Source: Pelosinus fermentans | GTDB taxonomy: Bacteria; Bacillota; Negativicutes; DSM-13327 | Assembly: GCA_002434245.1 (NCBI GenBank) | Contig: DJJR01000032.1 | Location: 44,683-108,682 of the forward strand | Length of the DNA: 64,000 nt | Direction of reading: 5' to 3' | In this document: piece after piece, positions 49,574 to 58,555 of the stretch | How positions within the stretch are numbered: position 1 is the first letter of the stretch | Layout of the letters: each line of letters opens with the position of its first letter | Program-made: the position numbers and the translations under genes | The notes under the pieces: generated by a model | What the model was told of the DNA's origin: nothing | Seen by the model: the letters and a program-made list of their open reading frames with translations, nothing else | Databases searched by the model: none

Positions 49574-50338
49574 ATGATAAAATTAGAAAATATTAGCATG
49601 AGTTTTCATGGAAAACATATATTGCAAGGCATTGATTTGGAAGTCAAAAAAGGAGAGACTTTAGTCGTAATCGGTCCCAGCGGCTCGGGCAAAAGTACGC
49701 TGCTGCGTTTAATGGTAGGACTCTTAAAGCCTACCCAGGGAGAGGTTTGGATTAAAGGACAAGAAATTTCTCATTTATCAGAAGATAATTTAAACAAAGT
49801 TCGTATCGGCATGGGGATGGTATTTCAGTACTCCGCCTTATTTGATTCCATGACAGTAGGAGACAATGTGGCCTTTGGTCTTCGGGAACATACTGCGATG
49901 ACTGAGGCTGAGATTCAGAAGATCGTCGCTCGCAATCTTCGCATGGTAGGACTGGCAGGGCAGCAAGACGTCATGCCCAATGAATTATCAGGAGGCATGA
50001 AGAAACGGGTGAGCTTAGCCAGAGCCATTGCAATCAGACCGGAAATTATGTTATATGATGAACCGACGGCTGGTTTAGACCCCATTATGTCAGGAACCAT
50101 TGACCGGCTGATTATGAATGCCAAGCGTGTGTTATGTGTTACTTCTGTAGTTGTCACCCACCATATGTCCAGTGCTTTTAAAATTGCTGATCGTGTTGCG
50201 ATGATCCATGGCGGACGAATTATTGAGGTGGGTACAGTGGAGCAAATCAGGCAGTCTGAAAATCCTGTGGTACAGCAATTCATTCTTGGTCTAAAATCAC
50301 CTAGCGCATATGTAAGAAGGAGGTCGGAAATGAGATGA
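49574..50338 (+). CDS. mlaF: MlaF-family ABC transporter ATP-binding protein
   Basis: This 254-residue ATPase has Walker A GPSGSGKST (residues 35-43), the Q-loop MVFQYSALFDSMTV, ABC signature LSGGMKKRVSLARA, Walker B LYDEPTAGLDP and the switch His in VTHHM. It powers the MlaE/MlaD complex. Its stop overlaps the mlaD start by four bases (ATGA), so translation is coupled. Confidence 0.95.
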   Translation: MIKLENISMSFHGKHILQGIDLEVKKGETLVVIGPSGSGKSTLLRLMVGLLKPTQGEVWIKGQEISHLSEDNLNKVRIGMGMVFQYSALFDSMTVGDNVAFGLREHTAMTEAEIQKIVARNLRMVGLAGQQDVMPNELSGGMKKRVSLARAIAIRPEIMLYDEPTAGLDPIMSGTIDRLIMNAKRVLCVTSVVVTHHMSSAFKIADRVAMIHGGRIIEVGTVEQIRQSENPVVQQFILGLKSPSAYVRRRSEMR

Positions 50339-51609
50339 ATATAAGCACGGAAGCGAAAGTCGGCTCGATGAGCCTGATTGCCTGTATGTTATTGATATAT
50401 ATTATGATTCATTTGAGCGGCTTTACCTTTGGCGATAAAGGGTATCCGGTGCAAGCTGTATTTAGGCAGGTAAATGGACTAAAAGAAGGCAATATAGTAC
50501 GATACGCCGGCGTGGATGTTGGACGGATAATAGAAGTACGTGTCTTGCCTCAAGAAGGTGTACAAGTGACGATGGTAATGGACCCGGGAGTTAAGATTCC
50601 TGAAGGATCAAAATTTCTCATTGGTGCTGATGGGTTAATGGGAGAAAAATATATTAATATTATCCCGACAGATAACAGCTCTAGTTATTTATTACCGAAT
50701 GCCAAGGTAAAAGGGGAAGAGATCCAGGGCTTGGATGAGCTCATTGCCTCATCAGATCGAGTATTGGCAGAGGTTCATGATTTAGTAAAATCCCTAAATG
50801 AGATCGTAGGGGATGACAAAGTCAAAGCTGCCATGAAAAATACCATTTTGAATGCGCAGGAAATCACAGATAATATGAATATTATGATGGGAAATCTTGC
50901 ACGTATGACACAAGAAAATGGTGACATTAATGTCACAGTAAAAAATTTAAGTGCGATGTCGCGCAGCTTGCGGGAAGCTTCGGCAAGAGCAGAAGTCATG
51001 ATGCAGGCAGTAGACAATGATGGAAAGACGGCAAGAGATCTGCAGGAAACCCTTGTTAATATTAAAAATACCAGCATCCGTGTAGAAAAAATGGCAGCAG
51101 CCCTAGAAGGAGTAGTAACAGATCCTGAGACTGCGCAAAACATCAAAGACACATTAAAAAATGCTCGCATGGCAAGTGAAAGAGCGAACAAGATGTTAAC
51201 AAAGGTATCTTCCATTGACACGAAAGTAGGATTTGAAACATTATATAATCAGGATACTGGAAAATATAGCAGTAATGCGGATTTGAAAATTAATACCTCA
51301 CCTACGGATTTTGCTATTATTGGCGTAAGTCATATTGGTGACGGCAGCAAAGGAAATTTCCAGGTTGGCAAAGGCAATGAAGAGTTTGCCGGCAGAGCTG
51401 GCGTAATCGAAAGCAAAGTAGGAGTGGGAGTAGATACCAAAATCGGCAAACAGATGTCATTATCATTGGATGTCTATGATCCTCAAGATGTACGGGTGAA
51501 ATTGCGCTCTTTATATCAAGTTGCTCCAGACACATTTATTGTAGGACAGAGTGACGGGATTAATAAACAGGATGAGCAGACGTATTTCGGCGTACGAAGA
51601 AATTTTTAA
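50335..51609 (+). CDS. mlaD: Elongated MlaD (MCE domain protein with C-terminal beta region)
   Basis: This 424-residue protein has an N-terminal membrane helix (about 12-30), an MCE domain (about 38-120, AVFRQVNGLKEGNIVRYAGV), a long helical/coiled stretch (about 130-290) and a C-terminal beta-rich part (about 290-424) ending in FGVRRNF, an aromatic terminus typical of outer-membrane barrels. Escherichia coli MlaD is only about 183 residues. Work on Veillonella parvula proposed that such elongated MlaD spans the periplasm with a C-terminal outer-membrane barrel. AGGAGGT lies within mlaF. Confidence 0.92.
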   Translation: MNISTEAKVGSMSLIACMLLIYIMIHLSGFTFGDKGYPVQAVFRQVNGLKEGNIVRYAGVDVGRIIEVRVLPQEGVQVTMVMDPGVKIPEGSKFLIGADGLMGEKYINIIPTDNSSSYLLPNAKVKGEEIQGLDELIASSDRVLAEVHDLVKSLNEIVGDDKVKAAMKNTILNAQEITDNMNIMMGNLARMTQENGDINVTVKNLSAMSRSLREASARAEVMMQAVDNDGKTARDLQETLVNIKNTSIRVEKMAAALEGVVTDPETAQNIKDTLKNARMASERANKMLTKVSSIDTKVGFETLYNQDTGKYSSNADLKINTSPTDFAIIGVSHIGDGSKGNFQVGKGNEEFAGRAGVIESKVGVGVDTKIGKQMSLSLDVYDPQDVRVKLRSLYQVAPDTFIVGQSDGINKQDEQTYFGVRRNF

Positions 51610-51640
51610 AAAAACGAATCATATTCGCGGTGATCTTTGA

Positions 51641-51669
51641 TTGACAATAACTGGACTTCGTCCTATAAT
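51641..51669 (+). promoter_or_regulatory. Consensus sigma-A promoter for tolC
   Basis: A perfect TTGACA (51641-51646), a 17-base spacer and a perfect TATAAT (51664-51669) form an ideal housekeeping promoter. Transcription would start near 51676, so tolC can be expressed independently of mlaEFD. Confidence 0.85.
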
Positions 51670-51688
51670 TAATACAGGTTGATGATAT

Positions 51689-51702
51689 TGACTAACTAGT
51701 CA
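51689..51702. promoter_or_regulatory. TGACTA-AC-TAGTCA palindrome, candidate operator
   Basis: A perfect inverted repeat with 6-bp arms lies about 13 bases after the expected start of transcription of the tolC promoter. Its position and the TGACTA/TAGTCA arms resemble TetR-family operators of efflux genes. No regulator gene is adjacent, so the binding protein is unknown. Confidence 0.5.
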
Positions 51703-51736
51703 TAGCTCTTTGATGAATTGAGGGGGATTTTTTTAC

Positions 51737-53038
51737 ATGCTGAAACAAACTCATTGGAAAAAACAATTGATGGCAGCACTGACGGGTGGATTTTTGATTT
51801 TAAACACGGTAAGTGCATTCGCAGCACCGATAGAGTTATCTTTGGAAGAGAGTATTGCAAGAGCTTTGCAGAACAATCCTGCAATTAAGATAGCAGATGC
51901 AGACAGGCAGGGAGCCGAGTATGATATACGTGTAGCAAAAGGTGGAAAATTACCTACATTAAAGTTAGAACACTCTGACGGTCGTTCGAAAACATATGTA
52001 AATGATACTGCAAGTATTGGGAATCAATTTGGCAGTTCTGTTACGTTGGGAATGAACCTATATACCGGGGGAGAAGTCGAGGGGAACATAGAAAAAGCTA
52101 AGATTGGCTTAAAAGTGGCTGATTTGGATGTTGAGAAAAGTAAACAGCAAATAAAATTAGATGCTACCAATGGCTTTTTTACGATTTTGCAAACGAGAAA
52201 TACCGTAAAAGTAGACCAAGAATCCGTAGATCAAATGGCAGCTCACTTAAAAAATGTAGAAGCGCAATATAATGTAGGAACCGTAGCAAAATCTGACGTA
52301 CTGCGTTCTCAGGTAGAACTGGCAAATAATCAGCAAATACTAACTAAGGCGCAAAATGCTTATGAAATAGCAGTTTCCAATTTAAATAATGTAATGGGGC
52401 TGCCATTAGATACAGAAATACAAATAAAAGATGAACTGGTTCATGAGCCTTATAACTTATCCTTAGACGATAGTATTACTTATGCCATGAGCAATCGTCC
52501 GGAAGCAATCCAAGCTGATCACAATATAGAGATCGCAAAACAATCCGTCAAAATTGCAAAATCTGGTAAATTACCTACTTTGGCTGCCAGTGCCAGCCAA
52601 AGGTGGGCTGATGATGATTTTCCAGGAACGGATGAAAATGGTTGGTCAATTGGTTTAACTGCTACCTGGACTCCTTTTGATTCTGGCGTAACCAATGCTC
52701 AAATTAAGAAGTCCAACTCTGAGGTAGAAAAATCATTGCAGACAGCCAAACAAACGAAAGATGCAGTTCAATTAGAAGTACGTCAAGCGTACCTAAATAT
52801 GATAGAAGCGGAAAAGCGGATTAGTACCTCTCAAGTGACAGTAGAGCAGGCAGAAGAAGATTTCAAAATTGCTCAAGTCCGCTACAGTGCTGGGGTGGGA
52901 ACGAATACAGATGTAATCGATGCCCAAGTAGCCTTAACCCAAGCGAAGAATAACTACATTCAAGCAATGTATGATTTCAATACAAGTAAAGCGAACCTGA
53001 CAAAAGCTATGGGAGTACCTATAGAAACTGTACAATAA
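51737..53038 (+). CDS. tolC: TolC-family outer membrane efflux protein
   Basis: This 433-residue protein has a signal peptide (about 1-30, ending SAFA-AP) and two homologous outer membrane efflux halves with long helical hairpins (LSLEESIARALQNNP near 35 and LSLDDSITYAMSNRPEA near 238). It forms the trimeric exit duct of efflux pumps or type I secretion. Its partners are not nearby. A perfect sigma-A promoter and a palindromic operator precede it, and a terminator follows, making it a separate transcription unit inside the outer-membrane cluster. Confidence 0.92.
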   Translation: MLKQTHWKKQLMAALTGGFLILNTVSAFAAPIELSLEESIARALQNNPAIKIADADRQGAEYDIRVAKGGKLPTLKLEHSDGRSKTYVNDTASIGNQFGSSVTLGMNLYTGGEVEGNIEKAKIGLKVADLDVEKSKQQIKLDATNGFFTILQTRNTVKVDQESVDQMAAHLKNVEAQYNVGTVAKSDVLRSQVELANNQQILTKAQNAYEIAVSNLNNVMGLPLDTEIQIKDELVHEPYNLSLDDSITYAMSNRPEAIQADHNIEIAKQSVKIAKSGKLPTLAASASQRWADDDFPGTDENGWSIGLTATWTPFDSGVTNAQIKKSNSEVEKSLQTAKQTKDAVQLEVRQAYLNMIEAEKRISTSQVTVEQAEEDFKIAQVRYSAGVGTNTDVIDAQVALTQAKNNYIQAMYDFNTSKANLTKAMGVPIETVQ

Positions 53039-53045
53039 TAGAACG

Positions 53046-53077
53046 AAAAAAGAGCTGGGATCTTCCCGGCTCTTTTT
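53046..53077. terminator. Terminator after tolC
   Basis: AAAAAGAGCTGGGA pairs with TCCCGGCTCTTTTT through one G-U pair and a three-base loop. It has an A-rich 5' arm and T-rich 3' arm. Confidence 0.85.
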
Positions 53078-53130
53078 GGTAAGCAGCAAAAAAAAGATAA
53101 GCTATTGGAGACGAAAAAGATAACATTTTA

Positions 53131-53226
53131 TGAACCACAAAGGCACGATGCCGCTATGCGGCACACAAAGGAGCGCAAAAGATATATAATCCTCCCCTTT
53201 GTGTCCTTTGCGTCTTTGTGGTTCAA
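53131..53226. repeat. Dispersed palindromic repeat, CACAAAG type, long copy
   Basis: TGAACCACAAAGGCACGATG on the left pairs with CCTTTGCGTCTTTGTGGTTCA on the right. A small GCCGC/GCGGC hairpin and CACAAAGG/CCTTTGTG pairs lie inside. ORFs across it in both directions are artefacts of the palindrome. Confidence 0.8.
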
Positions 53227-53261
53227 TTCGTTTATATGTTTTAGTTACCTTATTCGACTTA

Positions 53262-53285
53262 TTCTTCGCTTCTTCGCGGTTCAAG
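53262..53285. repeat. Orphan right arm of a GCGAAG-type repeat
   Basis: CTTCGCTTCTTCGCGGTTCAA is the right arm of the GCGAAG sub-type, just downstream of the CACAAAG copy. Its left partner is not recognisable, so it is either a decayed element or one split by the neighbouring copy. The rest of 53039-53430 holds no gene. Confidence 0.6.
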
Positions 53286-53430
53286 GTTCGTAACCAGCAT
53301 TATACCATTGGAATAAATTACTGTACCAGGGATAAAATAATTTCAGCTAAAAGATAGAGGAAGCTGGCAGTGCCATGTAGAAGTATATGCTGTTATGAAC
53401 GCCTTATGAGGTGGAATCAGGAGGCTGAGA

Positions 53431-56400
53431 ATGAAAGAAAGAGTCATTGCAGTATTAGCAGTATGTATGATCCTTTTAATTGGCAGTGCCTACTGGCTGA
53501 CTAAGAGCCAAACCGTTATGACGGGGGCACAAAATGCGTTAAGCATAGAATTGGCTAATGTACTAGGAAGTTTAGTCACTGTAGGGGACATTGAGGTTAC
53601 CTCTTATAATCAAGTAACCATACATAATGTGACTATTTATGATAAACAGTCAGAAATTCTGGCTGCAAGTGACAAAATTATTGTTTCCTACAGTCCTTGG
53701 AGTATTTTGACTGGTTGGAATGTGGTAAAATCCATTTCCGAGCTAAGGGTAGAGGAACCCACTCTTTGGCTGGCTCAGCGAAATAATGGGCAGTGGAATA
53801 TTCAAGATATCGTTATTAAAGATGATGCATCCGAGTCATCTTTATCTGCTAAAGTAAAAGTAGTGAATGGCAGGGCTGTTGTGAATGCCTATCATTCTCA
53901 ATGGACTTTGGAAGAAGTAAATGGAAATTTAGATCTTGCCAATGCTCCTAGAATAAAGATGGATCTGGAAGGATTGTACAATGGTGCAGCAGTGAAAGCA
54001 AAGGGGACGATTCATAGTAAGGGACGCAGCACTCTCACTTTGCATGCAGATCAACTTATGTTAGCTGACTTTCAGATGGTAGTGCCAGAAGACGAATCGA
54101 TTCAGTTAGTGGGAGGCAGCGCCAAGCAGATCGAAGCAACCATTGCCTATGAAAAAGGGGCTTTGGAGTGGGCTGGTGAAGCGCGTCTGGAAAAAACCGA
54201 CATCAATCTTGATGAGATTCCCTTACGTCAGATTGATGGAGGTATTGCTTTTACCAATAAGAAGATATATATGTTTGTGGCAGGAAAAGTATTTGAGCAG
54301 CCTATTGATGTACGGGGCAGCGTAGATACGGATGCTAGTGAGCTGATTGTGGATCTAGCGGTGTCTTCTGCTGCTTTTGATCCCAGCGCAACAACCTATG
54401 ATATTCCTGTTAAAGGTATAACGGCATTCAAGGCTGGTATTACGGGGGTTATCTCAAATCCTGTTGTCACAGGGGAGATCCAGATGCCAGCAGGAGAAGT
54501 AGCTGGTTACCAGGCAGCCAATGTACAGACGAAAATCAATCTGGTAAATAAGACAATTACAATTGAGCAATTGGAAGCAGACGTTTTTGATGGACATATT
54601 TCTGCATCCGGACAATTCCAGCATGAGATAGGCAGTTATCAACTTTCTCTTAATGGTCAGCATCTTAATATTCAAAAATTCCCTGAGTTAGTGCCGGATA
54701 TGAGCGGCTATATTGATGCTGCTGTGGCGATAAAGGGGACGGGAGATTTAGCGGGGGCTGAAATTCAAGGAACCGTGTCCATGGGGCCTGGTGAATTTAG
54801 CAATATTCCCTTTACTTCTGTAACCAGTGGATTTTATTACCATAAGGGAAATGCTGCCGTAGACTATTTGAATATTGGGATCGGTCAAGGTATGGTAACG
54901 GCTCAGGGCACGGTGAAAGAACAAGAGCTTGCCTTGCAAATATATGGTCAAGGTATACCATTAGACCTGTTAGGCAAAGGTATAGAAGGCAAGACTGCCG
55001 GCGTCGGTCAATTTAATGGTAACGTTCATGGAACCTTATCCGCCCCTGAAATAACCGCTGATTTTATAGCATTCAATGGAGAAATTTTATACCAGCCTTT
55101 TACCCAAGCAGCAGGCAGGATTCATATAACACCGCAGCAAATAACACTGCAGGATGCTGAAATGATTCATGGTGTAACCAGGCACAAGGCCCAGGGAAGG
55201 ATTGGATTATCTGGTGGGCATGAACTGAATATGTCCATTATTTCGGAGCGGGCCAGAGCAGAAACATTAGTACCATTATTAGTGCCCGGGGAGAAGCTAA
55301 CAGGAAATGTAGACAACAATATGGTCATTACAGGTTCTTTGGAGAATCCTGCGGTAGCGGGTACGGTTACTTTGACAGATGGCAGTTTCCGTGGTCAGCT
55401 ATTGGCAAAAGCAGCTGGTTCTTATAAAAGAGAACAAGGCATAACCACCATCCATGATGTTGTTATTCAGTCTCTCGGTACGCAGGTACAGCTTTCAGGT
55501 ACGATCTCACCTAATAATGATTTGGATTTTGATATTACAGCCCAAAATATTGATTTAGAACAATTAAATAGAAACAATGATGATTTTAGCGCTGCAGGTA
55601 AGGCTAATTTTATAGGTAAACTGACAGGTACTCCTTCAGTCCCTATTTTTAGGGGGCAGCTATCTGCGGATGCTCTCAGCCTGAATGAGCAGGAGATTAC
55701 AGGTGTAACCGGAACCATTGCTGTCACAGGTGATGAGGTTGAGATTCCCGTTCTTTCTTTTGCTCAAGGAAAGGGAAGATTTACTTTCTTTGGCGGTCTT
55801 GATCAAGGAACAAATGAAATTTATGGCACGTTAACGGTAGAAAATGGAGAGTTGCAGCCTATACTGGCAGCCAGTAAGGTGGGGCACAAAGAAATTATGG
55901 GGACGTTAAATGGTCGGATCATGATAAGTGGAACTCTTGGTAAACCCAATGTCCGGCTGATTGGGGATTTAAAAGCGGGCAGTGTGAAAAAATATCCAGT
56001 AGAGTCCATTGTCGTGGATGCCGCATTAGAAAATAACGTTCTGACCATTTCTGAGCTTTCGATTAAACAAGGTACAGGAGTCATGCTGGCGCGGGGGAGA
56101 GCGGATTTAAATACCAACGGACCTTTGAGCCTGGAAGTAGGCGGCAGAGGGATAGATGCTGGCTTAGTTGCCGCCTTCTTTGATACTTCCATTCAGCCTA
56201 CAGGCAAACTGGATTTTGCCGCTCAAGTCTCAGGGGTGTCGGATAATCCTCATACCGCTCTATCCTTGGAGCTTGTTAACGGAGGAATCGGTGATACAAC
56301 CGTTGATTCCTTATATGGATTACTGATCCTGGATAAAAATGTAATACATGTGGATCAAGTCTTACTCAAAAAAGGTCCTTATCAAGCCAGTGCCTATGGT

Positions 56401-57744
56401 ATTATTCCTGTAGCAGCCCTTAGCTCCGAAGGCAGACGGCAGGCAAATGCTGCAGAGCAAATGAATCTGAATGTGAAACTAGACAAAGCAAATTTAAGTA
56501 TTTTACCACTGCTTACAAAACAAGTTGCATGGGCAGAGGGAGCGACACAAGGCGAAATTACCATAGCTGGTACTTTAGAGCAGCCAGTCCTTAAGGGGAT
56601 GATTACTGTTAATAATGGTACGCTGAAGCTGGCAGCTTTAAAAGACCCTATCCAAAAAGTGGGGGTTGCTATTGCCTTTGAAGGTGATACAATTAATGTA
56701 AACCAATTTGATGGGTATATGGGAAATGGTTCTTACCGTGCAACAGGTACTGCGAAATTAGATGGATTGAGTTTGACGGATTATAACCTGTCTTTAATTT
56801 TGGATAAGCCTATGATTCGCAGCAAATATTTTACCGGCGCTGTTGATGGGAATTTGACCATTAGCCAAGGTGGTGTGCGACCCAAATTAGCAGGTAAATT
56901 GCTTTTTGAAAATAATATCATCGACATTCCTTCCCTTCCTGATATGGAACCATCCAATCTGGACATGGATTTAGACGTTGATATACAAGTCGGAAAGAAA
57001 GTGCGCTTATACAATCCGTACCTATATGACATGTTGGCTGTTGGCAGAGTAAAAGTAGGCGGCAGTATTGCGCAGCCGGATGTTTCAGGGCGTATTGTGG
57101 CGATTCGCGGCACCGTAAGTTATCTGAGAACGCAATTTAAGGTGGAAGAGGCAAGTGTGGAGTTTCGGCAGTTTGCTTCTTTTGAACCGATTATTAAACT
57201 CAATGCTAAAGCAACCCTGCAGCAAACGGTCGTATATCTAAATGTCAATGGTCCTATGGGGGAAATGGAATTTAAATTAACGTCAGAACCAGCTATGAGT
57301 CAGCAGGAGATTCTATCCCTTCTGACGCTGCGCAGCCGTTATTTTGAAAAGCAGAATGACGGGGATACAGGGCTTGGACGAGACGAACTGATGGCGGCCC
57401 TTGATGCTGGTCTGCAAATGCGTTTTATTAGTGAAATAGAAGGAAATGTACGCAGTGCCCTGGGTTTGGATGAATTTCGTTTTGTTCGGGATACTAGTTC
57501 TAGTATTGTGAAAAAGAATAACAACAAAAACGATGAAGGCTCTACAGTCAATAAAGAAGTGTACAATCTGGAAATGAGTAAATATTTGACAGATCGGTTA
57601 CTAATAAGCTATGTTATGGGTGTTGATCATAGTAAAAATGAAGTATCATTTCGTTATAGCTTAAATCGAAATATTAGTTTAACGGGCTCTATCGATGATG
57701 AAAAAGAGACATGGATTGGCGCAGAGGCTAGATATAGGTTTTAA
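53431..57744 (+). CDS. tamB: TamB-family intermembrane lipid-transfer / translocation-assembly protein
   Basis: This 1437-residue AsmA-like protein has an N-terminal signal anchor (about 6-24), a very long stretch of repeating beta-strands (LDLANAPRIKMDLEG, GTVSMGPGEFSNIPF, ATGTAKLDGLSLTDY and many similar) and the conserved TamB C-terminal domain (about 1120-1437), ending in ARYRF. TamB-type proteins form a hydrophobic groove across the periplasm that moves phospholipids and assists outer-membrane assembly. No tamA gene is adjacent; BamA at 59129 may be its outer-membrane partner. In Veillonella, tamB mutations suppress mla defects, so the neighbouring mlaEFD suggests opposing lipid flow. 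Confidence 0.93.
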   Translation: MKERVIAVLAVCMILLIGSAYWLTKSQTVMTGAQNALSIELANVLGSLVTVGDIEVTSYNQVTIHNVTIYDKQSEILAASDKIIVSYSPWSILTGWNVVKSISELRVEEPTLWLAQRNNGQWNIQDIVIKDDASESSLSAKVKVVNGRAVVNAYHSQWTLEEVNGNLDLANAPRIKMDLEGLYNGAAVKAKGTIHSKGRSTLTLHADQLMLADFQMVVPEDESIQLVGGSAKQIEATIAYEKGALEWAGEARLEKTDINLDEIPLRQIDGGIAFTNKKIYMFVAGKVFEQPIDVRGSVDTDASELIVDLAVSSAAFDPSATTYDIPVKGITAFKAGITGVISNPVVTGEIQMPAGEVAGYQAANVQTKINLVNKTITIEQLEADVFDGHISASGQFQHEIGSYQLSLNGQHLNIQKFPELVPDMSGYIDAAVAIKGTGDLAGAEIQGTVSMGPGEFSNIPFTSVTSGFYYHKGNAAVDYLNIGIGQGMVTAQGTVKEQELALQIYGQGIPLDLLGKGIEGKTAGVGQFNGNVHGTLSAPEITADFIAFNGEILYQPFTQAAGRIHITPQQITLQDAEMIHGVTRHKAQGRIGLSGGHELNMSIISERARAETLVPLLVPGEKLTGNVDNNMVITGSLENPAVAGTVTLTDGSFRGQLLAKAAGSYKREQGITTIHDVVIQSLGTQVQLSGTISPNNDLDFDITAQNIDLEQLNRNNDDFSAAGKANFIGKLTGTPSVPIFRGQLSADALSLNEQEITGVTGTIAVTGDEVEIPVLSFAQGKGRFTFFGGLDQGTNEIYGTLTVENGELQPILAASKVGHKEIMGTLNGRIMISGTLGKPNVRLIGDLKAGSVKKYPVESIVVDAALENNVLTISELSIKQGTGVMLARGRADLNTNGPLSLEVGGRGIDAGLVAAFFDTSIQPTGKLDFAAQVSGVSDNPHTALSLELVNGGIGDTTVDSLYGLLILDKNVIHVDQVLLKKGPYQASAYGIIPVAALSSEGRRQANAAEQMNLNVKLDKANLSILPLLTKQVAWAEGATQGEITIAGTLEQPVLKGMITVNNGTLKLAALKDPIQKVGVAIAFEGDTINVNQFDGYMGNGSYRATGTAKLDGLSLTDYNLSLILDKPMIRSKYFTGAVDGNLTISQGGVRPKLAGKLLFENNIIDIPSLPDMEPSNLDMDLDVDIQVGKKVRLYNPYLYDMLAVGRVKVGGSIAQPDVSGRIVAIRGTVSYLRTQFKVEEASVEFRQFASFEPIIKLNAKATLQQTVVYLNVNGPMGEMEFKLTSEPAMSQQEILSLLTLRSRYFEKQNDGDTGLGRDELMAALDAGLQMRFISEIEGNVRSALGLDEFRFVRDTSSSIVKKNNNKNDEGSTVNKEVYNLEMSKYLTDRLLISYVMGVDHSKNEVSFRYSLNRNISLTGSIDDEKETWIGAEARYRF

Positions 57745-57761
57745 GAAGAAGGATGATCCAC

Positions 57762-58400
57762 ATGATATTAAGTCAATATGTAAAAGAACTTAAAAAAATA
57801 CAGATGCTGTCACGGGAAGAAGAAGAAGCCTTGTGGCTCCAGTATAAAGAACAGGATGATATGGACTGCCGCAGCAAGATTATCGAGCACTATCAGCCCT
57901 TAGTATTTAAGATCGCTACTGGCTGGCACCTGAATGAAGCGGCGATTATGGATATGATTCAAGAAGGGACAGTGGGACTGATTGAGGCGGTAGAGAAATT
58001 TGATCATCGAAGAGGAGTGGCTTTCAGTCTATATGCTTCCCAGCGAATACGAGGACGCATTCTCAATTATATGGAAAAAGAGGGAAAGTTTGGTGTTGCC
58101 TCTATGGATAGTCCTTTATCAGCTGGGGAAGACATTACCTTAAGAGATTTGTTAGTCGATGGGAAGGCAGGCGTCTCCAGCCAGGCCGAGCAAAACTATC
58201 TCGTAGCCCAGGTTAAAAATGCCATGGATCGCTTGCCCCATAACGAACAAGCAGTGTTAAGCGGCGTATTCTTGGAAGATTGTGAACCAAAACAATTGGC
58301 GGAAAGCTTAGATCTGAGCATATCTCATATCTATAAATTACAAAAGCAGGGTATCAGGCGTATTCGCGGCATGCTTTCCAAATTTATGCAGCATTGGTAA
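57762..58400 (+). CDS. Small sigma-70-family RNA polymerase sigma factor
   Basis: This protein of about 212 residues has sigma region 2 (about 15-105: YQPLVFKIATGWHLNEA, DMIQEGTVGLIEAVEKFDHRRGVAFSLYAS, RIRGRILNYME) and region 4 with a helix-turn-helix (about 150-205: LPHNEQAVLSGVF, LAESLDLSISHIYKLQKQGIRRIRG). Between them is a short DSPLSAGEDITLRDLL linker but little room for region 3. It resembles the sigma-28/WhiG side of the family. ATG 57762 is better spaced from AAGAAGGA than ATG 57753. It follows tamB by a few bases, so it belongs to the envelope operon; targets are unknown. Confidence 0.85.
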   Translation: MILSQYVKELKKIQMLSREEEEALWLQYKEQDDMDCRSKIIEHYQPLVFKIATGWHLNEAAIMDMIQEGTVGLIEAVEKFDHRRGVAFSLYASQRIRGRILNYMEKEGKFGVASMDSPLSAGEDITLRDLLVDGKAGVSSQAEQNYLVAQVKNAMDRLPHNEQAVLSGVFLEDCEPKQLAESLDLSISHIYKLQKQGIRRIRGMLSKFMQHW

Positions 58401-58555
58401 TCGTAAAAAAGCGAGAAAAAAGGCACATATAGCATGGATTGTAATAGAAAACACGATTAATCGCTAAAAAATAAAGATTTTTCAAAGGAAATCAATGACC
58501 ATAATCTGGCCTCTTTTCAGGATTGTATATATTGTTTATAATAGGGGTGTTGTAT

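Noticed and set aside
58537..58542. TATAAT as a promoter for the membrane protein gene at 58556
   Set aside because: Transcription would begin after the AGGGGTG ribosome binding site, and no -35 box lies at the right distance.
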